This document shows, piece after piece, positions 25,300 to 34,631 of a stretch of 64,000 nt of DNA. Made by a program: the position numbers and the translations under genes. Positions within the stretch are counted from its first letter, which is position 1. Each line of letters opens with the position of its first letter. The stretch spans positions 1 to 64,000 of the forward strand of contig JAJTBD010000014.1 of the NCBI GenBank assembly GCA_021287075.1, written 5' to 3'. Source of the DNA: Micrococcales bacterium. Lineage in GTDB: Bacteria; Actinomycetota; Actinomycetes; Actinomycetales; Dermatophilaceae. Under the pieces are notes generated by a model. That model made no database searches. It saw nothing but the letters and a program-made list of their open reading frames with translations, and was not told where the DNA came from.

Positions 25300-26034
25300 T
25301 CAGGGGGCGGGGAGGAGCCTGGGCTCGATCCGCTCCTCGGCGGCCCCGTCGCCGTCGCGCCGCACGATGTAGGCGCCCTTGGCAGGGGTCTCGGCGACGG
25401 CCGCGACGAGCTCGGTGCCGCGATAGACGAGCCCGACGCCGTCGTCGGTGCAGTGGGTCTCGGGCAGCGTGCCGTCGGCGACGAGGCGGTGGACGAGCGG
25501 GCGGCGCCGCTCCTCGGAGTCATAGTGCACGCCATTGCCATAGGGAAGCAGCGCCAGACCATCGGTCACCGCGCGCAGCTGCGGGCCGAAGGAGTCTGTC
25601 GTGCCCCCGGCATACCAGCAGATCGAGCCGGCGCTGACGCCGCTGAGGACGACGCCCGCCTCCCAGACCCGACGGAAGACGACGTCGAGACTGTGGACCC
25701 GCCACACCGCAAGGAGATTGGCGACCGAGCCGCCCTGGACCCACACGACGTCCTGGTCGAGCAGGTGGCCCTCGATGTCCTCGAGGTTGGGCATGGGGAA
25801 GAGGTTGAGGCAGGTCAGGTCGAATCCCGCGGCCCGGCCGGCCTGGAGCATGTCGGCGCACATCGCGCGGTCGTCGCCGGAGGCCGTGCCGACGAAGGTC
25901 ACACGTGGGGCCCGTCCGCTCGCGCCGGAGAGGTCCACGGCGTGATGGACAAGGTGGTTGAACTCGATCCGCACACGCTCTCCGAAGCGGTAGCCGCCGG
26001 ACGTCGCGAGGATCGTGGGGGAGTCGGTTGCCAT
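25300..26034 (-). CDS. Peptidase E-like (S51 family) peptidase
   Basis: 244 residues from ATG 26034. ILATSGGYR near the N-terminus and GVSAGSICWYAGG with the nucleophilic Ser are typical of S51 peptidases (alpha-aspartyl dipeptidase / cyanophycinase group). LPYGNGVHYDSEERR and THCTDDGVGLVYRG agree with the dipeptidase branch. Cytosolic. Start chosen from TAGGTT 7 bases upstream (26047-26042); a longer in-frame version to 26121 would cross this promoter. Confidence 0.82.
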   Translation of the reverse strand: MATDSPTILATSGGYRFGERVRIEFNHLVHHAVDLSGASGRAPRVTFVGTASGDDRAMCADMLQAGRAAGFDLTCLNLFPMPNLEDIEGHLLDQDVVWVQGGSVANLLAVWRVHSLDVVFRRVWEAGVVLSGVSAGSICWYAGGTTDSFGPQLRAVTDGLALLPYGNGVHYDSEERRRPLVHRLVADGTLPETHCTDDGVGLVYRGTELVAAVAETPAKGAYIVRRDGDGAAEERIEPRLLPAP

Positions 26035-26041
26035 GTCCGGC

Positions 26042-26047
26042 AACCTA
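26042..26047 (-). promoter_or_regulatory. Leaderless -10 TAGGTT of the S51 peptidase gene
   Basis: TAGGTT on the minus strand, 7 bases before ATG 26034. Confidence 0.5.
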
Positions 26048-26119
26048 CCCCGGGCCCGTCGCCGGGCGCCTGTGGATAACCGCGGGGGTGCTTCGGGCGA
26101 GTGCGTCAGAGTGGGTGAC

Positions 26120-27895
26120 ATGGACGGCGAGCACTCTCACGAGGACGGTAAGCCGCGACCCGAGGTCCCCGGATATCAGGTGGGTTCCCTTCTGGGACAG
26201 GGGTCTTCGGGTGCGGTCTGGTCTGCTGTGCGACTGACCGACCGGCGGGAGGTGGCGATCAAGGTCGTCCTGCCGGGCGTGGAGGGGGCCACCGAACGGG
26301 CCCTGCGGGAGTTCTCGATCCTCCAGCGGGTCGCACCCGAGCACCTCGTCCCCTTTGTCGAGACCGTTGATCTGGGCGATGAGCTGGCCGTCGTGCTCGG
26401 ACGGGTCGACGGGGGCACGCTCGGACGGGTGCTGACCGAGCGCGGGTGGCTCAGCGACGGTGAGGCGGTCACGGCGGTCTCGCCGATCGCCACCGCCCTG
26501 GGCCATCTCCACGAGGCGGGCATCGTGCACGGTGACGTCTCCCCGGACAATGTGCTCTTTGACCGATCCGGGCGGCCGGCCCTCGCTGATCTCGGACTTG
26601 CGCGGCTGCTGGGGGAGCATCAGCCGGCCGACTTCGCCACACCGGGGTTCGTGGCGCCCGAGCTGCTGAGCGGTGGGGCGCCGAGCCCGGCCGCCGATGT
26701 CTATGCGCTCGGGGCGCTGCTGTGGTTCGCCCTCTGCGGCGAGCCGCCGGGGATCGGCGGCACGCGGCGTGCGCTCGAGGAGGTCGCACCGCGCGCGGGG
26801 CAGGGGATCGTCGAGGTGGCCAAGCGGCTGATCGCCAGCGACCCACGTGAGCGGCCGACAGCGCGCGAGGCGGCCGCGCTGGTCTTTGACGCGGCCGTGC
26901 CGGAGCCCATCGCGATCGTCTCGGGACCGTCGGAGGTGACCGGCCTGACCAGGCGGCTGCGGGAGCAGGCGCGGGATCTCGACGACCTCGGCATACCAGA
27001 GCTCGCACCGCTGCCGGAGCCGGAGCAGTCCCGGGGCCGATCCCGGGCACGGGCGGTGGCGAGCCGTTGGTCTCGCCCCCGACATGGCGCAGGTGGCCGC
27101 ACCGATGGCCTGCCGGCGCGGGCGGGCGCGCTGGCGCGCTTCGGTGTGATGGGCGCGGCCGCGCTGGTGGTCGGCATCGCCGTGTCATTGGCGCTGCTCT
27201 GGGGCCTCGGGTCCCGCGGTGACAGCGAGGCCGCCGCGGCAGCGGGGGCCAGGCCGCTCGCGACGGAGGGGGCGCCGGCTCGTGCCGACGAGACTGCCGG
27301 CGCGACGTCGACGGGGGAAGCCGGGGCGACACCGTCCGCCGCCGCTGCCAGCGAGACGTCGACGGAGGGTGCCGGCGCGACGTCGTCCCCCACCGAGACA
27401 CCGGCTCAAGGCGACGGCATGACATCACCGGTCGATGTGCGCCTTGAGCGCGACGCCCCGCGGTCCTCCCCATCACGGCTGCTCCAGGCACTGGCCGACG
27501 CGCGGGCCGAGGCGTGGGAGCGTGGTGACGTGCAGTTGCTCGCAGAGGCGGTGGCCCGAGGGTCCAGCGCCTGGCGCGCCGACGAGCAGCAGATCTCCCG
27601 CCTGGCGTCGCAGAGGGCTCGACTGGAGGGGGTCGAGCTGTCTGTGCGCCAGGCGGGTCTCAGCGTGGGTGGCCGGCCGGCCGGCAGGTCGACGCCCGAC
27701 GCGGTGGCAGACCAGACCGCTGGGTCGGAGGTGGTGATGAGCGCGCTGGTCCGCACCGGGGAGCACGACGTCGTCTTCTCCGATGGCCGTCGTGCCACCC
27801 GGCCGGCGCGCGACGGCGCGCCTGTGCGGATCACGCTGACGTGGACCGCAGACGGCTGGCGGATCTCGGCGGTGACGCCTAGATCGGAGCCCTGA
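26120..27895 (+). CDS. Membrane-anchored serine/threonine protein kinase
   Basis: 591 residues. The kinase domain (about 17-260) has P-loop GQGSSGAVW, Lys48 in VAIKVV, the catalytic loop HGDVSPDN (H137, D139) and DLG (157-159) in place of DFG. It is thus a non-RD kinase with the essential Lys and Asp residues kept. A charged linker, one membrane helix (about 341-363) and an extracytoplasmic Ala/Thr/Glu-rich spacer follow, then a C-terminal domain of about 130 residues with no recognised family; no PASTA repeats. Probably senses an envelope signal. The 3' end overlaps the convergent reductase gene by 17 bases. Confidence 0.85.
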   Translation: MDGEHSHEDGKPRPEVPGYQVGSLLGQGSSGAVWSAVRLTDRREVAIKVVLPGVEGATERALREFSILQRVAPEHLVPFVETVDLGDELAVVLGRVDGGTLGRVLTERGWLSDGEAVTAVSPIATALGHLHEAGIVHGDVSPDNVLFDRSGRPALADLGLARLLGEHQPADFATPGFVAPELLSGGAPSPAADVYALGALLWFALCGEPPGIGGTRRALEEVAPRAGQGIVEVAKRLIASDPRERPTAREAAALVFDAAVPEPIAIVSGPSEVTGLTRRLREQARDLDDLGIPELAPLPEPEQSRGRSRARAVASRWSRPRHGAGGRTDGLPARAGALARFGVMGAAALVVGIAVSLALLWGLGSRGDSEAAAAAGARPLATEGAPARADETAGATSTGEAGATPSAAAASETSTEGAGATSSPTETPAQGDGMTSPVDVRLERDAPRSSPSRLLQALADARAEAWERGDVQLLAEAVARGSSAWRADEQQISRLASQRARLEGVELSVRQAGLSVGGRPAGRSTPDAVADQTAGSEVVMSALVRTGEHDVVFSDGRRATRPARDGAPVRITLTWTADGWRISAVTPRSEP

Positions 27896-28478
27896 CCGAG
27901 CCGTCGTCGCGGGCTTCCGCGCCGACGACGTCGAAGAGCATCGCGGTCAGCTGGCCGTCACGCTCGATCGCCTGTCGGTGCAGGCGGATCCGACGCGGCA
28001 GCAGCGGCTTGCCCGCGCCGAGCACGACCGGCGCGAGGTGGACCCACACCCGGTCAAGCAGCCCGGCGTCAAAGAACTGGCCGGCGAGGTCGCCGCCGCC
28101 CATGATCCAGAGGTCCTTGCCTCCAGCGGCCTCGACCATCTCGGCGTGGAGATCCCGCACATCGCCCTCGGCGCGCTGCACACCCGGCGGCAGGTCGACG
28201 TCACGGTGGGTGACGACCCAGGACGGCTGCGGATAGGGCCAGACGAACTCTGCTCCGTCCCTGGTGAGCTCCCTGCGCAGCCACTCGAGTGTGTTGGCGC
28301 CCATGACGAGCGCGCCGACACCGGCGATGAACTGATCGAAGTCGAGGCTGTCGCCGTCGCCGTGGCGACCCTGGGGGTCGCGATCGTGCGACGGCGTGGC
28401 GAAGAGCCACGACAGGCTCTCGTCGTCGTCTGCGATGAAACCGTCGAGACTCGTGGCCGTGCAGTAGATCGTCGTCAT
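27879..28478 (-). CDS. Dihydrofolate reductase-like (RibD C-terminal domain) protein
   Basis: 199 residues. Starts MTTIYCTATSLDGFIADDD like YyaP/RibD_C proteins; also has VMGANTLEWL, LWIMGGGDLAGQF (NADPH-binding region) and HLAPVVLGAGKPLLP. Predicted NADPH-dependent reductase of unknown substrate. ATG 28478 is preceded by CAGGGT 7 bases upstream. Convergent with the kinase. Confidence 0.82.
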   Translation of the reverse strand: MTTIYCTATSLDGFIADDDESLSWLFATPSHDRDPQGRHGDGDSLDFDQFIAGVGALVMGANTLEWLRRELTRDGAEFVWPYPQPSWVVTHRDVDLPPGVQRAEGDVRDLHAEMVEAAGGKDLWIMGGGDLAGQFFDAGLLDRVWVHLAPVVLGAGKPLLPRRIRLHRQAIERDGQLTAMLFDVVGAEARDDGSVRAPI

Positions 28479-28535
28479 GCGGCCAACCCTGACAGGCCGC
28501 ACCGACAGCGAATGCCGCGAGCTGGTCCGCGCGGC

Positions 28536-30047
28536 CTATGCGGGCGGCGCAGCGCGCGCTGCCCGCAGTGTCGCCCGCTGGTTGATGCCTGTTTGGTGCA
28601 GCCCCCAAGGGCCTACCTCCGGCCCGATACGAGCGTCCCTGGGGAGCGCCCGGTCGCAGTGCCAGTCAGGAGGTGAGTCGGACAGGCCCGCTCTCAGGAT
28701 CTCGGCCGTCGCCGGCCCGACCCACCCGTCGATCGGCCCAGGGGTGCCCGCCAGCGCATAGGACTGCAACTGGGCGGTGGCCCGGATGGTCGCAGGCCCG
28801 AACCGTCCGTCGACGGCAATCGGCGTCCCGGCAAAGGGATCGCTCCCCAGGATCTCGTTGAGCGCGAGCTGGGCACATCGGACGCCGTCGCCCCGGTAGC
28901 CCTGCTTGAGCAGGTTCCGGGCCTGTGAGGGCCCTGCCGTGAGAGATATGGCCAGCCCGACGACGGCGCCCGTCGCGACGAGACGACGCGCTCGACCACG
29001 GACGAGCGCGGGAATGGCCACGCTGACCTCGAGCAGGGCGAGCACACACCAGGCCGCTAGCGCCAGCAGGGCCACCAGCCGCGGCATACCCGCGCCGATG
29101 TCGAGCGCCCGCTGGGACATGACAAAACTCGTCAGAGCCAGTCCCGTGGCGGTCGGGAGCGATCTCCTCGCGTCAACGAAGAGCGCGATCGCGACCAGCG
29201 AGATGCAGTAGGCAGGGGCAGGATTGGGCTCGAGCAATGCCTTCAGGGTCAGCGCGAGCAGAAGTCCGACCGCAGGTGCCCTGCGCAGCAGTCCGAACGC
29301 CGTGCTCGCCAGAGCGAGGACGAGTTGGACCGGCCGCATCCACACCGGTGGCGGCCCGACGCGGACGCTCAGGTAGTGGACGGTGTCGCCGGGCACGACG
29401 GGCATCACCCCGCGCCCGGCCCTCAGCAGCGCGGGCAGGTCGGCCGCGGCGAAGGGGCCCCAGACCAGCAGCAGGGTGAGAACTCCGGCAACCAGGACTG
29501 GACCCGACTCCAGGAGCAGGGGGAAGAGCGCGAGCGCGGTCGGTTTGCCGACGGCTGCGCAGGCGAAACCGGCCACGGACTGCGCGCGCGACCCGCGGCG
29601 GAGCCCATCGAGCATGAGCGCCGCGCCGAGCAGGACCAGTGCGTCGTCGGCGTGGGCCTTCCAGGCCAGCTGTGACCAGGGCAGCGCGAGCGCGGAGGCC
29701 GTCACCGCCCACAGCGCGACCCGGCCCCGGCTGGCCCCCCGCCCAACGCTCGACTGGAGGCCGGCCAGATAGACAAAGGGACCGACGAGGGCCGCCACCA
29801 GGACGTTGTAGACGGGGTGTGGCAGAACCGAGGCGGCAATCGCAGCCGGCCCCATCTGCGCGAGGGGCTCTCGGGCATAGACCTCGAAGGGACGTGCCGA
29901 GAACAGGACTGCCGCTGCCCTCCGTGCGATGTCCAGGTCGGGGTGGGTGTAGCCACGCCAGGCCCAGGCGAGGCCGAGGGTGATGAGAGTGACCGGGACG
30001 GCGGCGAGCGCCGCCGCCCGCCGATCAGCGTCCACCGGGGTCTGCAC
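28536..30047 (-). CDS. Polytopic membrane protein (GT-C/GT87-like) fused to a peptidoglycan-binding domain
   Basis: 503 residues from GTG 30047. Residues 1 to about 375 hold roughly ten hydrophobic segments and an early extracytoplasmic loop (HPDLDIARRAAAVLFSARPF) that recalls GT-C glycosyltransferases of the GT87/DUF2029 type. Residues about 378-455 look like a PG_binding_1 domain: QGYRGDGVRCAQLALN, then AVDGRFGPATIRATAQLQ, then DGWVGPATAEIL. The last ~45 residues are of unknown fold. I know of no standard family with this order. Start supported by TAGGCC 6 bases upstream. Wall-linked glycan transfer is only an inference. Confidence 0.65.
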   Translation of the reverse strand: MQTPVDADRRAAALAAVPVTLITLGLAWAWRGYTHPDLDIARRAAAVLFSARPFEVYAREPLAQMGPAAIAASVLPHPVYNVLVAALVGPFVYLAGLQSSVGRGASRGRVALWAVTASALALPWSQLAWKAHADDALVLLGAALMLDGLRRGSRAQSVAGFACAAVGKPTALALFPLLLESGPVLVAGVLTLLLVWGPFAAADLPALLRAGRGVMPVVPGDTVHYLSVRVGPPPVWMRPVQLVLALASTAFGLLRRAPAVGLLLALTLKALLEPNPAPAYCISLVAIALFVDARRSLPTATGLALTSFVMSQRALDIGAGMPRLVALLALAAWCVLALLEVSVAIPALVRGRARRLVATGAVVGLAISLTAGPSQARNLLKQGYRGDGVRCAQLALNEILGSDPFAGTPIAVDGRFGPATIRATAQLQSYALAGTPGPIDGWVGPATAEILRAGLSDSPPDWHCDRALPRDARIGPEVGPWGLHQTGINQRATLRAARAAPPA

Positions 30048-30156
30048 GAGTGGGGCCTACGTCCACCGGCATCGCGCCGCTCGTCGGCGAACGGACCGCG
30101 ACATGCCCCACCTGGGTCGGTCTATCTGCCAGGGCCGCCCCGGGCAGGTGCGGCCG

Positions 30157-31059
30157 CTATCGCTGGGCGAGCACCCACGCGATGGCGGCCGGCAGGTCGG
30201 CGTGCTCGAACTCGAAGCCGCTGCCTGCGAGCACGCCGGGCATGACTCGCTGACTCGCGAGCACGTCACGCGAGAACTCGCCCAGGGCCAGTCGCATCGC
30301 CGGCGCAGGGGCGGGCAGGCGCGCAGGACGGTGCAGCTGGCGTCCGAGCTCTGCGGTGACCTCGCGCTGGCGGGCCGGGCTGGGGCCGACCAGGTTGACC
30401 GGGCCCGTCACCGTCGGGTCGTCGATCAGGTGGGCCACTGCCCGCACATGGTCGTGGAGGGTGATCCAGGGCCACCACTGGCGGCCGTCGCCGAGCGGGC
30501 CGGCCAGGCCTAGGGGAGCGAGCTTGAGCAGCGGGCCCATCGCACCCTCGCCGGGCGCGAGCACTAGGCCCGTGCGCAGCAGTGCCACGGGCGAACCGGC
30601 CTGTGCGGCAGCGCCGGTCGCGTCCTCCCAGTCGCGGCACAGATCGGACAGGAATCCCTCACCGCGGGGGCTCTGCTCGGTCAGGACCTCCTCGCCGCGA
30701 TCGCCATACCACCCCACTGCTGAGGCGCTGAGCAGTCGGGCCGCCCCGCCGGAGTCGGCGATCGCCTGCGAGATCGTCGTGGTGGCGGCGACCCTGGCGT
30801 CGCGCAGCTCGGCCTTGTAGGCGCGTGTCCACCGCCGGGCACCGATATTGGGCCCCGCCAGGTTGACCACCACGTCCACCCCGTCGAGAGCAGCGGGGTC
30901 GAGACGCTGTCCCGGGACCCACCGGATCTCGGCGTGGGTGCGTGGCTCCCGGCGGACGACGTGGACCACCTCGTCACCGCGATCGGTCAGGAACGCCGAC
31001 AGCGCGCCGCCGATCAGGCCGGACGAGCCGGTGATGCCGACGCGCTGTCGTGCGTTCAT
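30157..31059 (-). CDS. TIGR01777 family NAD-dependent epimerase/SDR protein
   Basis: 300 residues. N-terminal nucleotide-binding motif VGITGSSGLIGGAL, VVNLAGPNIGARRWT, and active-site-region YGDRGEEVLTE; the C-terminal DUF1731 segment ends in EFEHADLPAAIAWVL. Extended-SDR relative of SulA/YfcH with no known reaction. Its place between lipB and dlaT is conserved in M. tuberculosis (Rv2216), although here six other genes intervene on the lipB side. Ends 33 bases upstream of the E2 start region on the same strand. Confidence 0.85.
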   Translation of the reverse strand: MNARQRVGITGSSGLIGGALSAFLTDRGDEVVHVVRREPRTHAEIRWVPGQRLDPAALDGVDVVVNLAGPNIGARRWTRAYKAELRDARVAATTTISQAIADSGGAARLLSASAVGWYGDRGEEVLTEQSPRGEGFLSDLCRDWEDATGAAAQAGSPVALLRTGLVLAPGEGAMGPLLKLAPLGLAGPLGDGRQWWPWITLHDHVRAVAHLIDDPTVTGPVNLVGPSPARQREVTAELGRQLHRPARLPAPAPAMRLALGEFSRDVLASQRVMPGVLAGSGFEFEHADLPAAIAWVLAQR

Positions 31060-31092
31060 GCGGGACTCCCTGGACTCCCGGGCGACCCCTCC

Positions 31093-33054
31093 TTAGAGGG
31101 CGCCCTCGAACTTGCCCTCCTCGAGGCGTGCCTTGATGGCGGCCAGGAACCTGCCGGCATCCGCCCCGTCGACCACGCGGTGGTCGTAGGTGAGCGAGAG
31201 GTACATCATCGACCGGATGGCGATGAGGTCGTTGCCCGCGTCGTCGGTGATGACGACGGGGCGCTTGACGATCGAGCCGGTGCCGAGGATGGCGACCTGC
31301 GGCTGGTTGATGATCGGGGTGTCGAAGAGCGTCCCTGCCGAGCCGTAGTTGGTGATGGTGAAGGTGCCACCGCCAAGCTCGTCGGGGGTGACCTTCTGGC
31401 CCCGGGTGCGCTCGCCGAGATCGGCGATCTTCTTGGCCAGGCCGGCGATCGAGAGGTCACCGGCGTCGCGGATGACCGGGACCATCAGGCCACGCTCGGT
31501 GTCGACGGCCACGCCCAGGTGCTCGGCGCCGTGGAAGACGATCGACTCGCCATCAAGGCTGGAGTTGATCTTGGGGTAGGCCTTCAGCGCCTCGACCGTG
31601 GCCAGTGCGATGAACGGCAGGAAGGTCAGCTTGGCACCCTCGCGTGCCTCGAAGTCCTTCTTGGTGCGGCCCCGCAGGGCGGCGACCTTGCTCATGTCGA
31701 CCTCGACGGTCGCGGTGAGCTGTGCCGACGTCTGGAGCGACTCGGTCATGCGCTGGGCGATGACCTTGCGCATCCGCGACATCTTCTCGGTGGTGCCACG
31801 CTTGCCGGCGTCGGCGCCAGGCGCCGGTGCCGCCTGCGGCGCAGCCGCAGGGGCCGGTGCTGCCTCCTGCGCGGGGGCGGCCTTGGCCTCCTCCGCCTCC
31901 TTGGCGGCCTTGGCCGCCTCGAGGACGTCCTGCTTGCGGATGCGGCCGCCGACACCGGTGCCGGTGATCGAGGACAGGTCCACCCCATGGTCGGAGGCGA
32001 GCTTGCGCACCAACGGGGTGACATAGGCCGACGCGTCGGCGTCGCCGTCGGAGGAGCGCGGCGTGGGCGCGGTGCTGTGCTTGGGGGCGCTCTCCTTGAC
32101 GGTGGCCTCGTCCTTGGGGGCCTGCTCGGCCGGCTGCTCCTGCTCGGCCGGCTTCTCCGCGGGCTCCTCGTCGGGGGTCACGGCCTCCTCGGTGGCGTTG
32201 TCCGCGGCGCCGGCGGCGTCCTCGGCCTGCTCTGCGGGGGAGGACCCGGCGTCGTCGGCATCCTGCTCGCCGTCGGCGGGCTCCTCGGGAGCCTCCTCCT
32301 TGGCCTCGGCCGGCGTGCTCTCGGCCGCCTCCTGGGGGGCCTCCTCCTTGGCCTCGGCGGCCTGGCCACCCGAGGCCTCGCCACCGCCGGACGACTCGCC
32401 GCCGACGACGGCCAGGTCGGCGCCGACCTCGACGGTCTCGTCCTCCTGGACCAGGATCTTGGTCAGCTTGCCCGCGACGGGCGAGGGGATCTCGGTGTCG
32501 ACCTTGTCGGTGGAGACCTCCAGGAGCGGCTCGTCGACCTCGACGTCGTCACCCTCGGCCTTGAGCCAGCGGGTGACGGTGCCCTCGGTCACGGACTCGC
32601 CCAGGGCGGGCATCGTCACGGTCTGGCCGCCGGAGACCTCACCGCCGCCGGACGAGGCCGGCTGCTCCTGCTCCTGCGCATCGTCACCGGAGACCTGGTC
32701 GCTGGAGGCCTCGGCGGCCTCCTGCTCGGGCTGCTCCTGGGCCGGCGCCTCGGACGTCTCCTCCGTCGGGGCCTCCTCGGCGGGGGCCTCCTCGGCCGCG
32801 GCCTGGCCGCCGCCCGAGCCATCGCCGATCACGGCGAGGTCGGCGCCGACCTCGACCGTCTCGTCCTCCTCGACGAGGATCTGCTCGAGCGTGCCCGCCA
32901 CGGGGGAGGGGATCTCGGTGTCCACCTTGTCGGTGGAGACCTCGAGCAACGGCTCGTCGACCTCGACGCTGTCACCGACGCTCTTCAGCCAGCGGGTCAC
33001 AGTGCCCTCGGTCACGGACTCGCCCAGGGCCGGCATTGTCACTTTCTCAGACAT
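31093..33054 (-). CDS. sucB: Dihydrolipoamide acyltransferase (2-oxoacid dehydrogenase E2)
   Basis: 653 residues. Two lipoyl domains, nearly identical to each other, with lipoylated Lys43 and Lys184 ([14 protein letters not shown] in both), joined by Ala/Glu/Pro-rich swinging linkers (about 78-140 and 220-335). The E3/E1-binding domain follows ([19 protein letters not shown]). The catalytic CoA acyltransferase domain ends with [14 protein letters not shown]. In actinobacteria the protein annotated SucB/DlaT acts as E2 of pyruvate dehydrogenase, so dlaT is an equally valid name. Substrate of LipB/LipA and partner of Lpd next door. Confidence 0.95.
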   Translation of the reverse strand: MSEKVTMPALGESVTEGTVTRWLKSVGDSVEVDEPLLEVSTDKVDTEIPSPVAGTLEQILVEEDETVEVGADLAVIGDGSGGGQAAAEEAPAEEAPTEETSEAPAQEQPEQEAAEASSDQVSGDDAQEQEQPASSGGGEVSGGQTVTMPALGESVTEGTVTRWLKAEGDDVEVDEPLLEVSTDKVDTEIPSPVAGKLTKILVQEDETVEVGADLAVVGGESSGGGEASGGQAAEAKEEAPQEAAESTPAEAKEEAPEEPADGEQDADDAGSSPAEQAEDAAGAADNATEEAVTPDEEPAEKPAEQEQPAEQAPKDEATVKESAPKHSTAPTPRSSDGDADASAYVTPLVRKLASDHGVDLSSITGTGVGGRIRKQDVLEAAKAAKEAEEAKAAPAQEAAPAPAAAPQAAPAPGADAGKRGTTEKMSRMRKVIAQRMTESLQTSAQLTATVEVDMSKVAALRGRTKKDFEAREGAKLTFLPFIALATVEALKAYPKINSSLDGESIVFHGAEHLGVAVDTERGLMVPVIRDAGDLSIAGLAKKIADLGERTRGQKVTPDELGGGTFTITNYGSAGTLFDTPIINQPQVAILGTGSIVKRPVVITDDAGNDLIAIRSMMYLSLTYDHRVVDGADAGRFLAAIKARLEEGKFEGAL

Positions 33055-33096
33055 GAGCTGTGTCTTCTCCTCGATGGCTGTTCTTGGTTTGTCGGA

Positions 33097-34473
33097 TCAG
33101 TTGTGTGCGTGGAGGGGTTTGCCGGCCAGTGCCAGGTGGGCCTCTCCGAGGGCTTCGTTCTGCGTGGGGTGCGCGTGCACCAAGTCTGCTACGTCCTCGG
33201 GGAACGCCTCCCAGTTATAGATCAACTGGGCCTCCCCGATCTGCTCGCCCATCCGGGCGCCCACCATGTGGATGCCGACGATCGGGCCGTCCTTGCGGCG
33301 CACGAGCTTGACGAAGCCGGTGGTGCCCAGGATCTGGGACTTGCCGTTGCCGCCCAGGTTGTATTCGACCGTCTCGACCTCGCCGTCCTCGCGGGCCTGT
33401 GCCTCGGTGAGGCCGACGGACGCGATCTCGGGGTCGCAGTAGGTGACTCGCGGGATGCCGCTCTCGTCGATCGGGCGCGGGTCGAGGCCCGCGATCTCCT
33501 CGGCGACGAAGATGCCCTGTGCGAAGCCGCGGTGGGCGAGCTGGAGGCCACGGACGATGTCGCCCACGGCATACACGCCCTCGGCGCTGGTGCGGCAGCG
33601 CTCGTCGGCGACGACGAAACCGCGATCGAGGGTGACGCCGGCCTCCTCGAAGCCCATGCCCTCGGTCACCGGGCCGCGGCCCACGGCGACGAGCAGCAGG
33701 TCGGCCTCGAGGGTCTCGCCGCCCTCGAGGGTGACGCTGACACCGGAGCCGGTGTCAGCGGCGCTCTCCATGCGCACGCCGGTCTTGGCGACGATGCCGC
33801 GCTTGCGGAAGGCGCGCTCGAGCTGCTTGGAGACCGCCTCGTCCTCGGCTGCGACCAGCCGGGGGAGCGCCTCCAGGACCGTCACCTCGGCGCCGAAAGA
33901 GCGCAGGGCGGAGGCGAACTCGACACCGATGACACCGCCGCCCAGCACGATCGCGCGCGCCGGGACCTCAGCCAGCCCGAGGGCCTGGTCGCTGGTCATG
34001 ATGCGCCCGCCGATGGGGGCGCTGGGCAGGCTCAGGGCGCGCGACCCGGTGGCCAGGACGACATGGGCGCCGGTGATGCGCTCGCCGGCCACCTCGACGG
34101 TGTGGGCGTCGACGAGCCGGCCCTCGCCCTCGACGAGGCGCACCCCGCGAGAGGAGACCAGGCCCTGGAGGCCCTTGTGCAGCCGTGCGACGACGCCGTC
34201 CTTGTAGGTGTGGACGCCTGGCAGGTCAATGGACTCGTATGCCGCGCGCACCCCGAAGCGGCCGGCCTCGCGGATGGTGTCGGCCACCTCCGCGGCGTGC
34301 AGGAGCGCCTTGGTCGGGATGCAGCCCCTGTGCAGACAGGTGCCGCCGAGCAGGTCCTTCTCGATCAGGACGACCGACTTGCCGAGCTCGGCCGCACGGA
34401 GCGCGCAGGCATAGCCGCCGCTCCCGCCGCCGAGGACGACGACGTCGACCGACGCTGCCTCCGTGTCCGCCAT
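33097..34473 (-). CDS. lpdA: Dihydrolipoyl dehydrogenase (E3)
   Basis: 458 residues, cytosolic flavoprotein reoxidising dihydrolipoyl groups with NAD. FAD motif VVVLGGGSGGYACALRAAE, redox disulfide C46-x4-C51 in GGTCLHRGCIPTK, NAD domain GGGVIGVEFA, YAVGDIV, and C-terminal HAHPTQNE with the active-site His/Glu. GGGAGAA precedes ATG 34473. Cotranscribed with the E2 gene, which starts 42 bases downstream. Confidence 0.96.
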   Translation of the reverse strand: MADTEAASVDVVVLGGGSGGYACALRAAELGKSVVLIEKDLLGGTCLHRGCIPTKALLHAAEVADTIREAGRFGVRAAYESIDLPGVHTYKDGVVARLHKGLQGLVSSRGVRLVEGEGRLVDAHTVEVAGERITGAHVVLATGSRALSLPSAPIGGRIMTSDQALGLAEVPARAIVLGGGVIGVEFASALRSFGAEVTVLEALPRLVAAEDEAVSKQLERAFRKRGIVAKTGVRMESAADTGSGVSVTLEGGETLEADLLLVAVGRGPVTEGMGFEEAGVTLDRGFVVADERCRTSAEGVYAVGDIVRGLQLAHRGFAQGIFVAEEIAGLDPRPIDESGIPRVTYCDPEIASVGLTEAQAREDGEVETVEYNLGGNGKSQILGTTGFVKLVRRKDGPIVGIHMVGARMGEQIGEAQLIYNWEAFPEDVADLVHAHPTQNEALGEAHLALAGKPLHAHN

Positions 34474-34618
34474 GCTTCTCCCTTGCGCCACCGGGTCCGG
34501 TCTGCTGGTGAAAAGGGGCACCGGCCACCCTGTTTGGGTCCGCCGGGCCTACGGAGCATCTTGTCACCTTTCGTGGCGTGGAGCACATGCAGGTCCCTCC
34601 CACTTGGGGCGCTGGCCG

Positions 34619-34624
34619 TACCCT
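34619..34624 (+). promoter_or_regulatory. Leaderless -10 TACCCT
   Basis: TACCCT, 7 bases, ATG 34632. Confidence 0.45.
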
Positions 34625-34631
34625 GTGCGGC

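Noticed and set aside
32395..33050. Two near-identical ~230-bp segments as a possible mobile duplication
   Set aside because: They encode the two lipoyl domains of the E2 protein, a normal family feature.
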